DNA from: an uncultured Geobacteraceae bacterium
Lineage (GTDB): Bacteria > Desulfobacterota > Desulfuromonadia > Geobacterales > Pseudopelobacteraceae
DNA: 7,104 bases
NCBI GenBank assembly: GCA_903879825.1
Contig: CAIRND010000699.1
Location: forward strand, 1 to 7,104
Reading direction: 5' to 3'
Part shown: piece by piece, positions 1 through 6,026 of the stretch
Numbering within the stretch: position 1 is the stretch's first letter
How the letters are laid out: the number at the start of each line of letters is the position of its first letter
Notes under the pieces: model-generated
Seen by the model: only the letters and a program-made list of their open reading frames with translations
Told to the model about the DNA's origin: nothing
Database searches by the model: none
Translations under genes and position numbers: made by a program

Positions 1-109
1 CCATCTCGAGGTTGGAGGAGGTCAGAAACGGATCCATCCGTTCAGGTGACTTGGCGATACTTTTGGCAACTTTTTCATTCCATTTCTGTTTACTATCGTC
101 GATGCTCAT
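1..109 (-). CDS. Methylmalonyl-CoA mutase large subunit, N-terminal 36 codons (partial at window edge)
   Basis: An open frame begins at ATG (109-107) and runs off the left edge. The visible protein starts MSIDDSKQKWNEKVAKSIAK and continues with SPERMDPFLTSSNLEM. The pattern of a Trp-containing helix, then PER, then a Phe and a T(S/T)S segment about 30 residues in resembles the N-terminus of B12-dependent acyl-CoA mutase large subunits (usual form PERKERFTTSSGI). That family converts (R)-methylmalonyl-CoA to succinyl-CoA in the cytoplasm. A good ribosome binding site, AAAAGGGG at 123-116, sits 6 nt before the ATG and supports the start. The gene follows the two carboxylase subunits on the same strand, which fits a propionyl-CoA to succinyl-CoA route. 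A terminator lies between, so it may be transcribed separately. The catalytic barrel and the B12 domain are outside the window, so a related mutase (isobutyryl-CoA or ethylmalonyl-CoA type) cannot be excluded. Confidence 0.62.
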   Translation of the reverse strand, partial: MSIDDSKQKWNEKVAKSIAKSPERMDPFLTSSNLEM

Positions 110-115
110 ATCTAA

Positions 116-123
116 CCCCTTTT
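116..123 (-). promoter_or_regulatory. Ribosome binding site of the mutase-like gene
   Basis: On the minus strand AAAAGGGG is followed by 6 nt (TTAGAT) and the ATG at 109-107. It fixes the start of a gene of which only 36 codons are visible. Confidence 0.7.
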
Positions 124-126
124 ATA

Positions 127-139
127 AAATTGTATTCAA
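127..139. promoter_or_regulatory. Possible regulator binding site over the mutase -10 region
   Basis: The plus strand reads AAATTGTATTCAA. It matches 12 of 13 positions of AAATTGTATACAA, the minus-strand reading of 6040-6028 in the promoter of the XRE/cupin regulator, where the core TTGTATACAA is a perfect palindrome. Here one base breaks the symmetry. It overlaps the proposed -10 hexamer (129-134), as the other site does at its own promoter. That it is an operator is inference from position and similarity only. Confidence 0.35.
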
Positions 140-158
140 CCAAAAAAACTTTAACCAA
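129..158 (-). promoter_or_regulatory. Candidate sigma-70 promoter for the mutase-like gene
   Basis: On the minus strand TTGGTT (158-153) is separated by 18 nt from TACAAT (134-129). The -10 lies about 20 nt before the start codon, giving a short leader that still contains the ribosome binding site. A separate promoter is expected here because a strong terminator (313-350) lies upstream. The sequence is AT-rich, so the match could be partly chance. A plus-strand copy of AACCAAAAA occurs twice, at 138-146 and 153-161, and the second copy overlaps the -35. Confidence 0.4.
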
Positions 159-175
159 AAATCCGTAAAAACGCT

Positions 176-288
176 ACCACAGAGTCACAGAGGGCACGGG
201 GAAACCAAGGATAAAAGCTTATCAGCTTGGGGTAAACCAGAAAGACTTTGTTTTTTTGATTTCTCTGTGTTCTCTGTGACTCTGTGGT
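176..288. repeat. Long inverted repeat IR1 (CACAGAG type) between the carboxylase and mutase genes
   Basis: The left arm is 176-204 and the right arm 260-288, 29 nt each with 25 complementary positions. The outer 17 nt, ACCACAGAGTCACAGAG, match exactly. Each arm contains three CAC trinucleotides spaced 8 and 9 nt. All four mismatches have G in the left arm opposite T in the right arm. The 55-nt interior holds a small nested hairpin, GATAA-AAGC-TTATC (210-223), between CCAAG (205-209) and CTTGG (226-230), and a 16-nt segment (234-249) that recurs in IR2. It encodes no convincing protein. The same architecture recurs in the next two gaps. Its function is unknown; it resembles dispersed intergenic repeats of this general style seen in many bacterial genomes. 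Confidence 0.85.
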
Positions 289-312
289 GAAAGTACCGTT
301 TTCAAATCCAAA

Positions 313-350
313 AAGGCCAGGGGAGAAGTTACACTCCCCGCCCTGGCCTT
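313..350 (-). terminator. Intrinsic terminator of the biotin carboxylase/carrier gene
   Basis: A 10-bp perfect stem, AAGGCCAGGG (313-322) with CCCTGGCCTT (341-350), can be extended internally by a GAG/CTC pairing. Read on the minus strand, the stem ends in CCTT and runs into a T tract (GGCCTTTTTGG). It begins 28 nt after the stop codon of the 379-3288 gene, the usual position for rho-independent termination. It should isolate the carboxylase transcript from the downstream mutase gene. Confidence 0.85.
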
Positions 351-378
351 AACTTCATCATCACATTCCTGCTTTCAC

Positions 379-3288
379 CTATAATGTGTTATGCAGCACG
401 GCCTTAAGGTACTTGGTCGTACACTCGCGCGTTTCACGGTCAAGCTCTTTCTGATCCACTTCGACAAATTTCTCATCAGGGGTGATTTTGAAGAGCGGCT
501 GCCCCTTCTGGACTATGCAACCGTTGCCCCCTTCCATGGTGATTTTGTCGATGGTTCCGGAGAATTGCGCCCGGATGGTGTTGAACATTTTCATTACTTC
601 TATAATGTAGAGTGGCTGATCCTTTTCAAAATGCATCCCCTCATGTACGAACGTCGGCAGACCGGGTGCTTCCTGGCCGTAGTACATTCCGCCGCACACC
701 GCGACGATTTCATCGGCTTTTGTGGCCGGTGGCGGTACCAGTATTTTCTTCATACGTGCCTGCAGATCGAGATCGGTCAGGTAATCAGGAATAACAACTT
801 CCAGGTCATCCTGAACTTTCATATCCCAGAACTTGGTATTCTCGCCGATCAGGAACAACATTCCCAGCATCTCAAGCCCTGCTTCATAGCCAAAGTGAGC
901 GGAACGAATCTGCTCCCATGTTTCCGCGTCAAAACCTGCCTGCGGTTTCTGCTTCTTGACCAGTTCGTTGAGTTTGAAATATTCTTCCCGCTCCAACCCG
1001 AGTTTTTCACGCAGGGTACGGTAGAAATGCAGCGACTGCTGCAGCAATTCGTTATCGTGATCCCAAATAATCTCTGCCGCCGGTTTGTGCGGACGATAAT
1101 TCATATGCAGGTATTCATAGGTTTCGTTGAGAACGCCGAGAGGATTTCTCAGCCAGACAACTTTGCCTTTATCGATACGGAAGTTTTTCGTGTTCATACT
1201 CAGCCAACCCGAGAGAAGGTGCGGATCGCCAAGGAGGCGCTCCATCGGGCGCGTAATCAGCGTCCCCTTGCGATCAAGCAGACTTGACATGTTTTTCAAC
1301 TCTTTGGCACAGACGTCAGGCTGATCGGCATACTGCTCAGCAACGTGCTTGGCATAATGCTTCTTCATCTGGAAGAACGCATAAACAACATCCAGGCGAT
1401 TGGCCTCTTCCTTTAATGTACCGACCAGTGCCAGATACGGGAGCACAAAGCGGGTCGTCGGCTTGGCCATAACGTTCCTGCCCAGGAACCAGCTTACCAG
1501 TCCATAGTGGAATTCAAGATTTGTTGACAGGGCGCTGCCGCGCAGCGTCGTGCTGCACAACACGTCAGAGAGGCGCTCATAGCTGGCACGGCGGTCTTCG
1601 CCCTTGGTGAGAAGCAGGGCAATATTGGAGTCGTAAGCGCCAGCAACCTTATATTTCATAAAGATGCCGGTATCCGGATTAGTCATGCAGATGCCCTGAT
1701 CATCACGAACTTCGCCTTTGATCGGTTTCGACCAGTAGCGAATCATACCACCGGCATGGGGTGACAAAGAGGCATCGGTTGCATTGAGACGCGCTTCAAC
1801 GGAGGCGTTAAAACGGACAATACGCTCCGGCTTGGGGAGACGCTCTTTGTGGCGTGCCAGCAGGGCCATAGCCTCGACCAGCGATTCGACAATGAAGAAA
1901 TCTTTACTGTCGTTTGGATTAACAAACTTGAGGCTGTAGCAGAGTTCGGTAACGCGGTGTTCAACCTGAATACGGGTATTAACTTCCATGAAGAAGTGAC
2001 GATCGCGGTCAACAATGCACTCGAATGTCGAGGCAGAATCAAGTTTTACCGCCTGGCCAAAACGTGCGGATTCCTCTTCCATACGTCCAAGAACTTTCAG
2101 ATCGCTTTCAAGGGCAATAACTTCTGCCTCACGCCCGGCTTCCCTGGCTTTTTCTATGGCAGCAGTCAACCCTTCCTGAGTGACGGACACTTCCAGAAGT
2201 TTCTGCTCGTGCATCTGCAGTGAGCAGTCACGACCACCAAGGGATATGCACCAGTCACCGTTGCCGAGCAACTGAATTTCATTATGACGGGTCTGCTCGA
2301 TATTCAATTCGATCAGAACGTTTTTATTGTCGCCAACGCCGTTTGCCTTAACTTCGTTCAGTACCTCGCGCACCATGGCAGGGGCCTCGGAAGCGGCCTT
2401 GGCAATCGCCTTTTCGTCAGCTTTTTTGATACCGAGAAGTGCGGCGCCAAGAAGACGCTGACCCTTGCCGCCACCGCCGCCAATTGCCTTGATTCGGAAG
2501 CGGCTCTGCGGATATTTTCTAAACAGTTCAACGGCAACCGCCTGTACTTCGGCACACAGCTCTTCAATGGAAAACAGGTCGATTCCCTTGTTGTATGAGG
2601 CCATCAGAATATGATCTGCCAGCGGTTCAAGGGCTATTTTTTTGTCAGCCAGTACTTTTTTATCGCAGGCCAGTTCCTCGACTTCGGCTAAGTTCACCAA
2701 AAGTTCGCGGGTGGGGTATTTTTTCACCAGTGTCCGGGCGGTAACATTATCAACGCCGGGGGTAACACTGACATTCACCTGCAGGGCGGTACGCTTGGCT
2801 TCATCTTTTTTACCCGCCTTGGCCTGTGTTGCGGCGCATGGTCCGATAAATTTGAGACCGGCCTTTTCAATAGCAGCGACAAACTCCTCATCTTCAGCCA
2901 TGAAACCATAACCGGCAAAGATGGCATCATAACCATTATCCTTGGCCATCAAAATAATCTGGTTGATACGCTCGACGCGCTCTTCTTTGCTGGCGCCGCT
3001 GTAATCAGGTACCCGATGAACACGACGTGAATCAGTTAACTGACGCAGTTCAGGCGCCAGAGCATTCACATAAATGATCGAGTCTTTTTCTGAAAGCAGA
3101 ATGCCGTAATGGGAGATTCCCATCTCTTCATACACATCCATTGCTTCCTTACGGATCGGACCGCGGCAGACAATCAGCGGTTTAAGATCTTCACAGGAAA
3201 AGGAACGAACCCACTCGGATGTCGACTTGCTCAATTTGCGGTTCCGGTGGACCAGGGGGTTGTATTTGTAGTAATCGGTCTGTGGCAT
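379..3288 (-). CDS. Acyl-CoA carboxylase alpha subunit: biotin carboxylase fused to biotin carboxyl carrier domain
   Basis: This 969-residue protein would use ATP and bicarbonate to carboxylate its own biotin and pass the carboxyl group to the partner encoded upstream. The biotin carboxylase N-lobe is about residues 37-180, with GYGFMAE at 126-132. The ATP-grasp part follows, with Lys267 before a five-glycine loop (270-274), RDCS at 353-356, Glu423, Glu435 and the NTRIQVEH signature at 437-444. Arg500 in EARLN and a C-terminal carboxylase domain run to about 620. The biotinyl domain near the C-terminus has EVMKM, with biotin-accepting Lys900. Three things are unusual. About 60 extra residues lie between the PG near 178 and Lys267. 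A region of about 230 residues (620-850) matches nothing I recognise, though it could be a BT-like subunit-contact domain. About 34 extra residues follow the carrier domain. HPVTE reads HRVTE, and the RRHQK segment reads MHEQK. Propionyl-CoA is the likely substrate because a mutase-like gene follows. The start has only a weak site (GGAG, 11 nt away). The stop at 381-379 is followed by a terminator. Confidence 0.88.
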   Translation of the reverse strand: MPQTDYYKYNPLVHRNRKLSKSTSEWVRSFSCEDLKPLIVCRGPIRKEAMDVYEEMGISHYGILLSEKDSIIYVNALAPELRQLTDSRRVHRVPDYSGASKEERVERINQIILMAKDNGYDAIFAGYGFMAEDEEFVAAIEKAGLKFIGPCAATQAKAGKKDEAKRTALQVNVSVTPGVDNVTARTLVKKYPTRELLVNLAEVEELACDKKVLADKKIALEPLADHILMASYNKGIDLFSIEELCAEVQAVAVELFRKYPQSRFRIKAIGGGGGKGQRLLGAALLGIKKADEKAIAKAASEAPAMVREVLNEVKANGVGDNKNVLIELNIEQTRHNEIQLLGNGDWCISLGGRDCSLQMHEQKLLEVSVTQEGLTAAIEKAREAGREAEVIALESDLKVLGRMEEESARFGQAVKLDSASTFECIVDRDRHFFMEVNTRIQVEHRVTELCYSLKFVNPNDSKDFFIVESLVEAMALLARHKERLPKPERIVRFNASVEARLNATDASLSPHAGGMIRYWSKPIKGEVRDDQGICMTNPDTGIFMKYKVAGAYDSNIALLLTKGEDRRASYERLSDVLCSTTLRGSALSTNLEFHYGLVSWFLGRNVMAKPTTRFVLPYLALVGTLKEEANRLDVVYAFFQMKKHYAKHVAEQYADQPDVCAKELKNMSSLLDRKGTLITRPMERLLGDPHLLSGWLSMNTKNFRIDKGKVVWLRNPLGVLNETYEYLHMNYRPHKPAAEIIWDHDNELLQQSLHFYRTLREKLGLEREEYFKLNELVKKQKPQAGFDAETWEQIRSAHFGYEAGLEMLGMLFLIGENTKFWDMKVQDDLEVVIPDYLTDLDLQARMKKILVPPPATKADEIVAVCGGMYYGQEAPGLPTFVHEGMHFEKDQPLYIIEVMKMFNTIRAQFSGTIDKITMEGGNGCIVQKGQPLFKITPDEKFVEVDQKELDRETRECTTKYLKAVLHNTL

Positions 3289-3321
3289 GGTCTCTCTATC
3301 TCCAATTCTAGTCGGATAGTT

Positions 3322-3381
3322 ATAATCTTAAAATCCACCACGGAGACACTGAGGCACGGAGAACTGCATAATCTTAAAATC
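3322..3381. repeat. 14-nt direct repeat bracketing the left arm of IR2
   Basis: ATAATCTTAAAATC occurs exactly at 3322-3335 and again at 3368-3381. The 32 nt between the copies contain the whole left arm of the inverted repeat (3337-3363). The arrangement looks like a small insertion with duplicated flanks, or a local duplication that captured one arm. Its period is 46 nt. Confidence 0.75.
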
Positions 3382-3444
3382 TTTTTTTGGTTTTATTCAT
3401 AAAAAGACTTTCTGGTTTTCTCCGTGTCTCCGTGTCTCCGTGGT
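3337..3444. repeat. Long inverted repeat IR2 (CACGGAG type) between the two carboxylase subunit genes
   Basis: The arms are 3337-3363 and 3418-3444, 27 nt each with 25 complementary positions. Read on the minus strand, the right arm is three tandem CACGGAGA-like units with an exact 8-nt period. The interior is 54 nt and AT-rich. It includes 3403-3418, whose complement matches 234-249 of IR1 at 15 of 16 positions. In a transcript covering both subunits this would form a long stem between the carboxyltransferase stop and the biotin carboxylase start. No T tract follows it, so it is not an intrinsic terminator. It may influence mRNA stability or processing, which is inference. Confidence 0.85.
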
Positions 3445-3462
3445 GAGATCTGCTTTTTGCCT

Positions 3463-5187
3463 TTAGTGAAACTCTCTCTGAACAGCCTGCATCGGTCCGG
3501 CTTTGTAATGACGCAGGAAGAAGTTCATGTTCTCTCCCAGCACCTTACGCAGGTCAGTCGGCATAACAAGTGAAGAGATAGAGCCCAAGGCCAGACCCTC
3601 TTTTGGATTCATAAGCTCTTTTTCATAGCGCATATTCAGGGCGGCATCTTCAATTTTCAACCAGTCAGCGGCATCCTTTTCGGCATCTATCTTGGCTTCG
3701 CCAGGTGACATGCCGGCTTCGACACGCTCCTGAATACCATGCTTAATACGCTCGCTTACCGAAGCGCGCATTTTGCGGACCTCGTCCTTGTAGACGAACT
3801 CTTTACCAGCAGGGCCCATAACAGCCAGACGGGTGGTCGGGAGTGCAAGTACCAGATCGGCGCCGGTAGGGTAATTGTTGTACGAGGCATATGCCCCGCC
3901 GTAGGCGTTGCGGATGATCAGCAGGATACGTGGTGTCCTGATATCAACGATGGAATCCAGCATGGCACGACCGGCCTGAACAATGCCGCGACCTTCCTGC
4001 TCACGTCCCGGAAGGAACCCGGTCGTATCTTCCATAAAGATCATCGGAATGTTGTAGATATTACAGAAGCGATTGAAACGGGCGATCTTGTAGGCAGAGT
4101 CAACAGTAATCTGGCCGGAGGAAACCGCACTATTATTAGCAACAAAACCGACGACATTACCGCCGAGACGACCAAGAGCGGTAACGGCCTCACGGGCACG
4201 ATCACGCTGAAGTTCAAAATAATCACCATGGTCACAGATCTGCTGGATCATGATGGAGACATCGAAAGGAGTATTAAATCCGGTAGGGGAGTTAAAGGCC
4301 TTTTTCAACAGAGTGTTGATTTCCCAGGTTTTACGGTCCAGTGGATCGGTAGTCTCCCGGTAACGGGGCATAACGCTATTGTTGTCAGGGAGATAGGAAA
4401 GCAGCTGCAGTGCCGTACGCAGCGCATCTACCTCGTCCTCGGCGATTGCATCGGCAACTCCTGACTGGCTGTGGACTTTTGGTCCACCCAAATCTTCCGG
4501 TGTTACGTCCTCACCAAGAACCGACTTGACAACACCCGGACCGGTCAAACCGAAGAACGTGTCCTGGGGTTGGATCAGGAAGCTGCCCTGACGCGGAAGA
4601 TAACTGCCGCCACCGGCGTTGAATCCGAACATGCACATAATGGAGGGAACAACTCCGCTGATTTTACGGAGCGCTGTAAATGCCTCAGCATAGCCATCAA
4701 GACCGCCAACACCAGCAGGGACAAACGCACCGGCAGAGTCGTTCATACCGATCAGAGGAATGCCCTTTTCTCCAGCCATCTGGAACAACAGCGCCAGTTT
4801 CCGGCCGTTGGTGGCATCGATAGAACCGGCACGTACGGTAAAATCATGGCCATACACCGCAACATCACGTCCATTAACATTGAGGATACCGGTAACCAGA
4901 GAGGCACCGTCAAGATTTTTACCCCAGTTTTGGAAGAGGATGTTGGGTTCGTTTTCCGTTAATACCCGGAGACGTTCCCACACGGTCATACGCTTTTTGA
5001 AGTGCTGTTTTTCGATCTGAGCTACACTGACCGATTTAATTGGGCGCTGAATCAGGTCGTGACCAGCATGCATGGCCTCTTCGTAACCCCCCTTTTTTCC
5101 CGGTATTTCACCAGGAATCATGAATTCGAGAGTTTCTGCGGGCGCGAATGGGTTCTTCAGTGATGGTTTAATTGCAATTTTTGACAT
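3463..5187 (-). CDS. Acyl-CoA carboxylase carboxyltransferase (beta) subunit
   Basis: This is a carboxyltransferase of the crotonase-fold PccB/MmdA/GcdA family. It moves carboxyl from biotin to an acyl-CoA. The N-terminal half has DFTVRAGS, NDSAGAFVPAG and a first oxyanion-hole segment, FNAGGGSYLP (about residues 189-198), followed by GPGVVKSVLGEDVTPEDLGG. The C-terminal half has DTTGFLPGREQEGRGIVQAG and the second oxyanion hole, RNAYGGAYAS (about 426-435), then AVMGPAGKE. I place the start at ATG 5187-5185 because GGAAGG lies 9 nt upstream. The in-frame ATG at 5196 directly abuts that GGAAGG, leaving no spacing. This gives 574 residues, longer than typical PccB (about 530) and close to GcdA (about 587). 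The residue after GGAY is Ala where PccB proteins carry Asp, a position reported to affect acyl-CoA choice. The biotin carboxylase/carrier gene follows 174 nt downstream on the same strand, so ATP-dependent carboxylation is more likely than sodium-linked decarboxylation. Propionyl-CoA is the best guess from context. Confidence 0.88.
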   Translation of the reverse strand: MSKIAIKPSLKNPFAPAETLEFMIPGEIPGKKGGYEEAMHAGHDLIQRPIKSVSVAQIEKQHFKKRMTVWERLRVLTENEPNILFQNWGKNLDGASLVTGILNVNGRDVAVYGHDFTVRAGSIDATNGRKLALLFQMAGEKGIPLIGMNDSAGAFVPAGVGGLDGYAEAFTALRKISGVVPSIMCMFGFNAGGGSYLPRQGSFLIQPQDTFFGLTGPGVVKSVLGEDVTPEDLGGPKVHSQSGVADAIAEDEVDALRTALQLLSYLPDNNSVMPRYRETTDPLDRKTWEINTLLKKAFNSPTGFNTPFDVSIMIQQICDHGDYFELQRDRAREAVTALGRLGGNVVGFVANNSAVSSGQITVDSAYKIARFNRFCNIYNIPMIFMEDTTGFLPGREQEGRGIVQAGRAMLDSIVDIRTPRILLIIRNAYGGAYASYNNYPTGADLVLALPTTRLAVMGPAGKEFVYKDEVRKMRASVSERIKHGIQERVEAGMSPGEAKIDAEKDAADWLKIEDAALNMRYEKELMNPKEGLALGSISSLVMPTDLRKVLGENMNFFLRHYKAGPMQAVQREFH

Positions 5188-5260
5188 CTTCGCCATCCTT
5201 CCAGTTTAATGTGAATCTACGAACGGTGATACGTGTGCCAGCCAAATTCGACAGTCCATT

Positions 5261-5388
5261 GCCACAAAAAGGCACAAAAGGCACAAAAAGTTGAATGTAA
5301 TCGTGAGTAAATATTTAACCTGTTTGGTTAGTGGTTAGTATCGTATGACCCCAAGTATTACTTTGTGTTTTTTGTGCTTTTTTGTGGC
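5261..5388. repeat. Long inverted repeat IR3 (CACAAAA type) between the regulator and the carboxyltransferase gene
   Basis: The left arm is 5261-5290 (GCCACAAAAAGGCACAAAAG then GCACAAAAAG) and the right arm 5361-5388. Over the outer 27 positions 24 are complementary, and the arms differ by 2 nt in length at the inner end. CAC trinucleotides are spaced 10 and 9 nt in both arms. The three mismatches again have G in the left arm opposite T in the right. The 70-nt interior contains TAACC-TGTTT-GGTTA (5316-5330) and a tandem GGTTAGT pair (5326-5339). On the transcribed strand the arms are U-rich. I see no convincing promoter for the carboxyltransferase within this gap. Confidence 0.8.
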
Positions 5389-5391
5389 TAA

Positions 5392-5416
5392 CTGCTTTTT
5401 CTAGGTTTAAAAGCAG
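5392..5416 (-). other. Stem-loop directly after the regulator stop codon
   Basis: CTGCTTTT (5392-5399) and AAAAGCAG (5409-5416) form an 8-bp perfect stem with a 9-nt loop. It begins 1 nt after the regulator stop (5420-5418). On the minus strand it is followed by TTAGCCAC and not by a T run, so it does not look like a classical terminator. It overlaps no gene and abuts the right arm of IR3. Confidence 0.45.
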
Positions 5417-5417
5417 G

Positions 5418-5981
5418 TTATCGAGTGACAACCGCCAGAACTTTCACTTCAGAACCATCCGTTGAAAGCAGACGGTGTTTTAAAGATGAATCGAAATAAA
5501 CGCAGTCCCCTTCCTCAAGAATAATCCGCTTTTCATCCAGAACCAGCTCTGCAGTCCCGCTCATGATAAAGAGGAACTCTTCACCGTCGTGACTGTAGGT
5601 ATTCTCTTCGAGCGCTTTTTCGGTAATGGAGAGTAGGAATGGTTCCATTTTTTTATTCTGTTTATGGAAAGAAAGGGACTCGTAGGAATAGCCCTGGCTG
5701 GTGCCAGCCTTGGAGATCACCCGTGGGATGGCTTTACGTTCGTGGGAGCGAACAACTTCATATCGGCATTCTTCTTCGTCTTCGGTGAAGAATACACCGA
5801 TTTTTACATCAAAGAATTTGGCAATTCGGGAGAGGGTTGCAATCGGAGGTGAAACGTTATTATTCTCTATCTGAGAAATAAGGGCAGGCGAAAACCCGGT
5901 TTCCTTAGCGACGGCCTGGAGGGTTAGTTTTTTTGAAAGGCGGAGCTTCTTTATTTTAGCCCCGATGTTGAATTCGCGCAT
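5418..5981 (-). CDS. XRE-family HTH transcriptional regulator with C-terminal cupin domain
   Basis: This 187-residue regulator has an N-terminal Cro/C1-type helix-turn-helix at about residues 6-62. The recognition region is TGFSPALISQIENNNVSPPI, followed by a helix that ends DVKIGVFF. A linker leads to a cupin_2 barrel at about 120-184, with His131, Glu134/Glu135, the SGTAELVL strand, EGD at 157-159 and His169. These residues could hold a metal or a small ligand. Size and layout are typical of XRE-cupin regulators, which often control nearby metabolic genes. I chose ATG 5981-5979 because AGGGG (5991-5987) lies 5 nt upstream. A TTG five codons earlier (5996) is in frame but overlaps that binding site. 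The carboxyltransferase gene starts 230 nt downstream on the same strand. A sigma-70 promoter with a palindrome over its -10 lies upstream, suggesting self-regulation. Its target pathway and effector are inferred, possibly an acyl-CoA or organic acid. Confidence 0.87.
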   Translation of the reverse strand: MREFNIGAKIKKLRLSKKLTLQAVAKETGFSPALISQIENNNVSPPIATLSRIAKFFDVKIGVFFTEDEEECRYEVVRSHERKAIPRVISKAGTSQGYSYESLSFHKQNKKMEPFLLSITEKALEENTYSHDGEEFLFIMSGTAELVLDEKRIILEEGDCVYFDSSLKHRLLSTDGSEVKVLAVVTR

Positions 5982-5986
5982 CCAAA

Positions 5987-5991
5987 CCCCT
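5987..5991 (-). promoter_or_regulatory. Ribosome binding site deciding the regulator start
   Basis: AGGGG on the minus strand lies 5 nt before ATG 5981. This favours that ATG over the in-frame TTG at 5996, which overlaps the binding site. Confidence 0.7.
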
Positions 5992-6026
5992 GACAATAAA
6001 AAGTAAAACTCAGTTTCAATGCGGGT

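Noticed and set aside
176..288. IR1 considered as an insertion sequence or MITE with target duplications
   Set aside because: No transposase and no matching direct repeats are visible immediately outside the arms. A non-autonomous element remains possible, but terminal features are not demonstrated.
12..290. Plus-strand open frame of 92 codons across the mutase start and IR1
   Set aside because: It runs antisense through the mutase N-terminus and then through both arms of the inverted repeat. It has no ribosome binding site and no coding character.
391..1287. Long plus-strand open frame (298 codons) opposite the biotin carboxylase gene
   Set aside because: It lies wholly within the well-supported minus-strand gene. 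Its protein has no recognisable motif and odd composition, as expected of an antisense shadow.
3418..3444. Tandem 8-nt units considered as a CRISPR or microsatellite array
   Set aside because: Only three units, no spacers, and the units are one arm of an inverted repeat; nothing supports CRISPR.
3739..4464. Plus-strand open frame (241 codons) opposite the carboxyltransferase gene
   Set aside because: It is fully covered by a strong minus-strand family match, and the translation shows no domain. The other plus-strand frames at 1849-2223 and 4471-4962 are rejected for the same reason.
5188..5196. ATG at 5196 as start of the carboxyltransferase
   Set aside because: The only purine-rich site, GGAAGG, directly abuts this ATG, while it is 9 nt from the ATG at 5187. 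The choice changes only three residues and is not certain.
5226..5240. Possible sigma-54 promoter (TGGCAC on the minus strand) before the carboxyltransferase
   Set aside because: The -24 part fits, but the required GC at -12 is absent (the position reads AC).
5982..5996. TTG start five codons upstream for the regulator
   Set aside because: It would overlap the AGGGG site that is well placed for ATG 5981, and the added residues (SGVW) show no family similarity.
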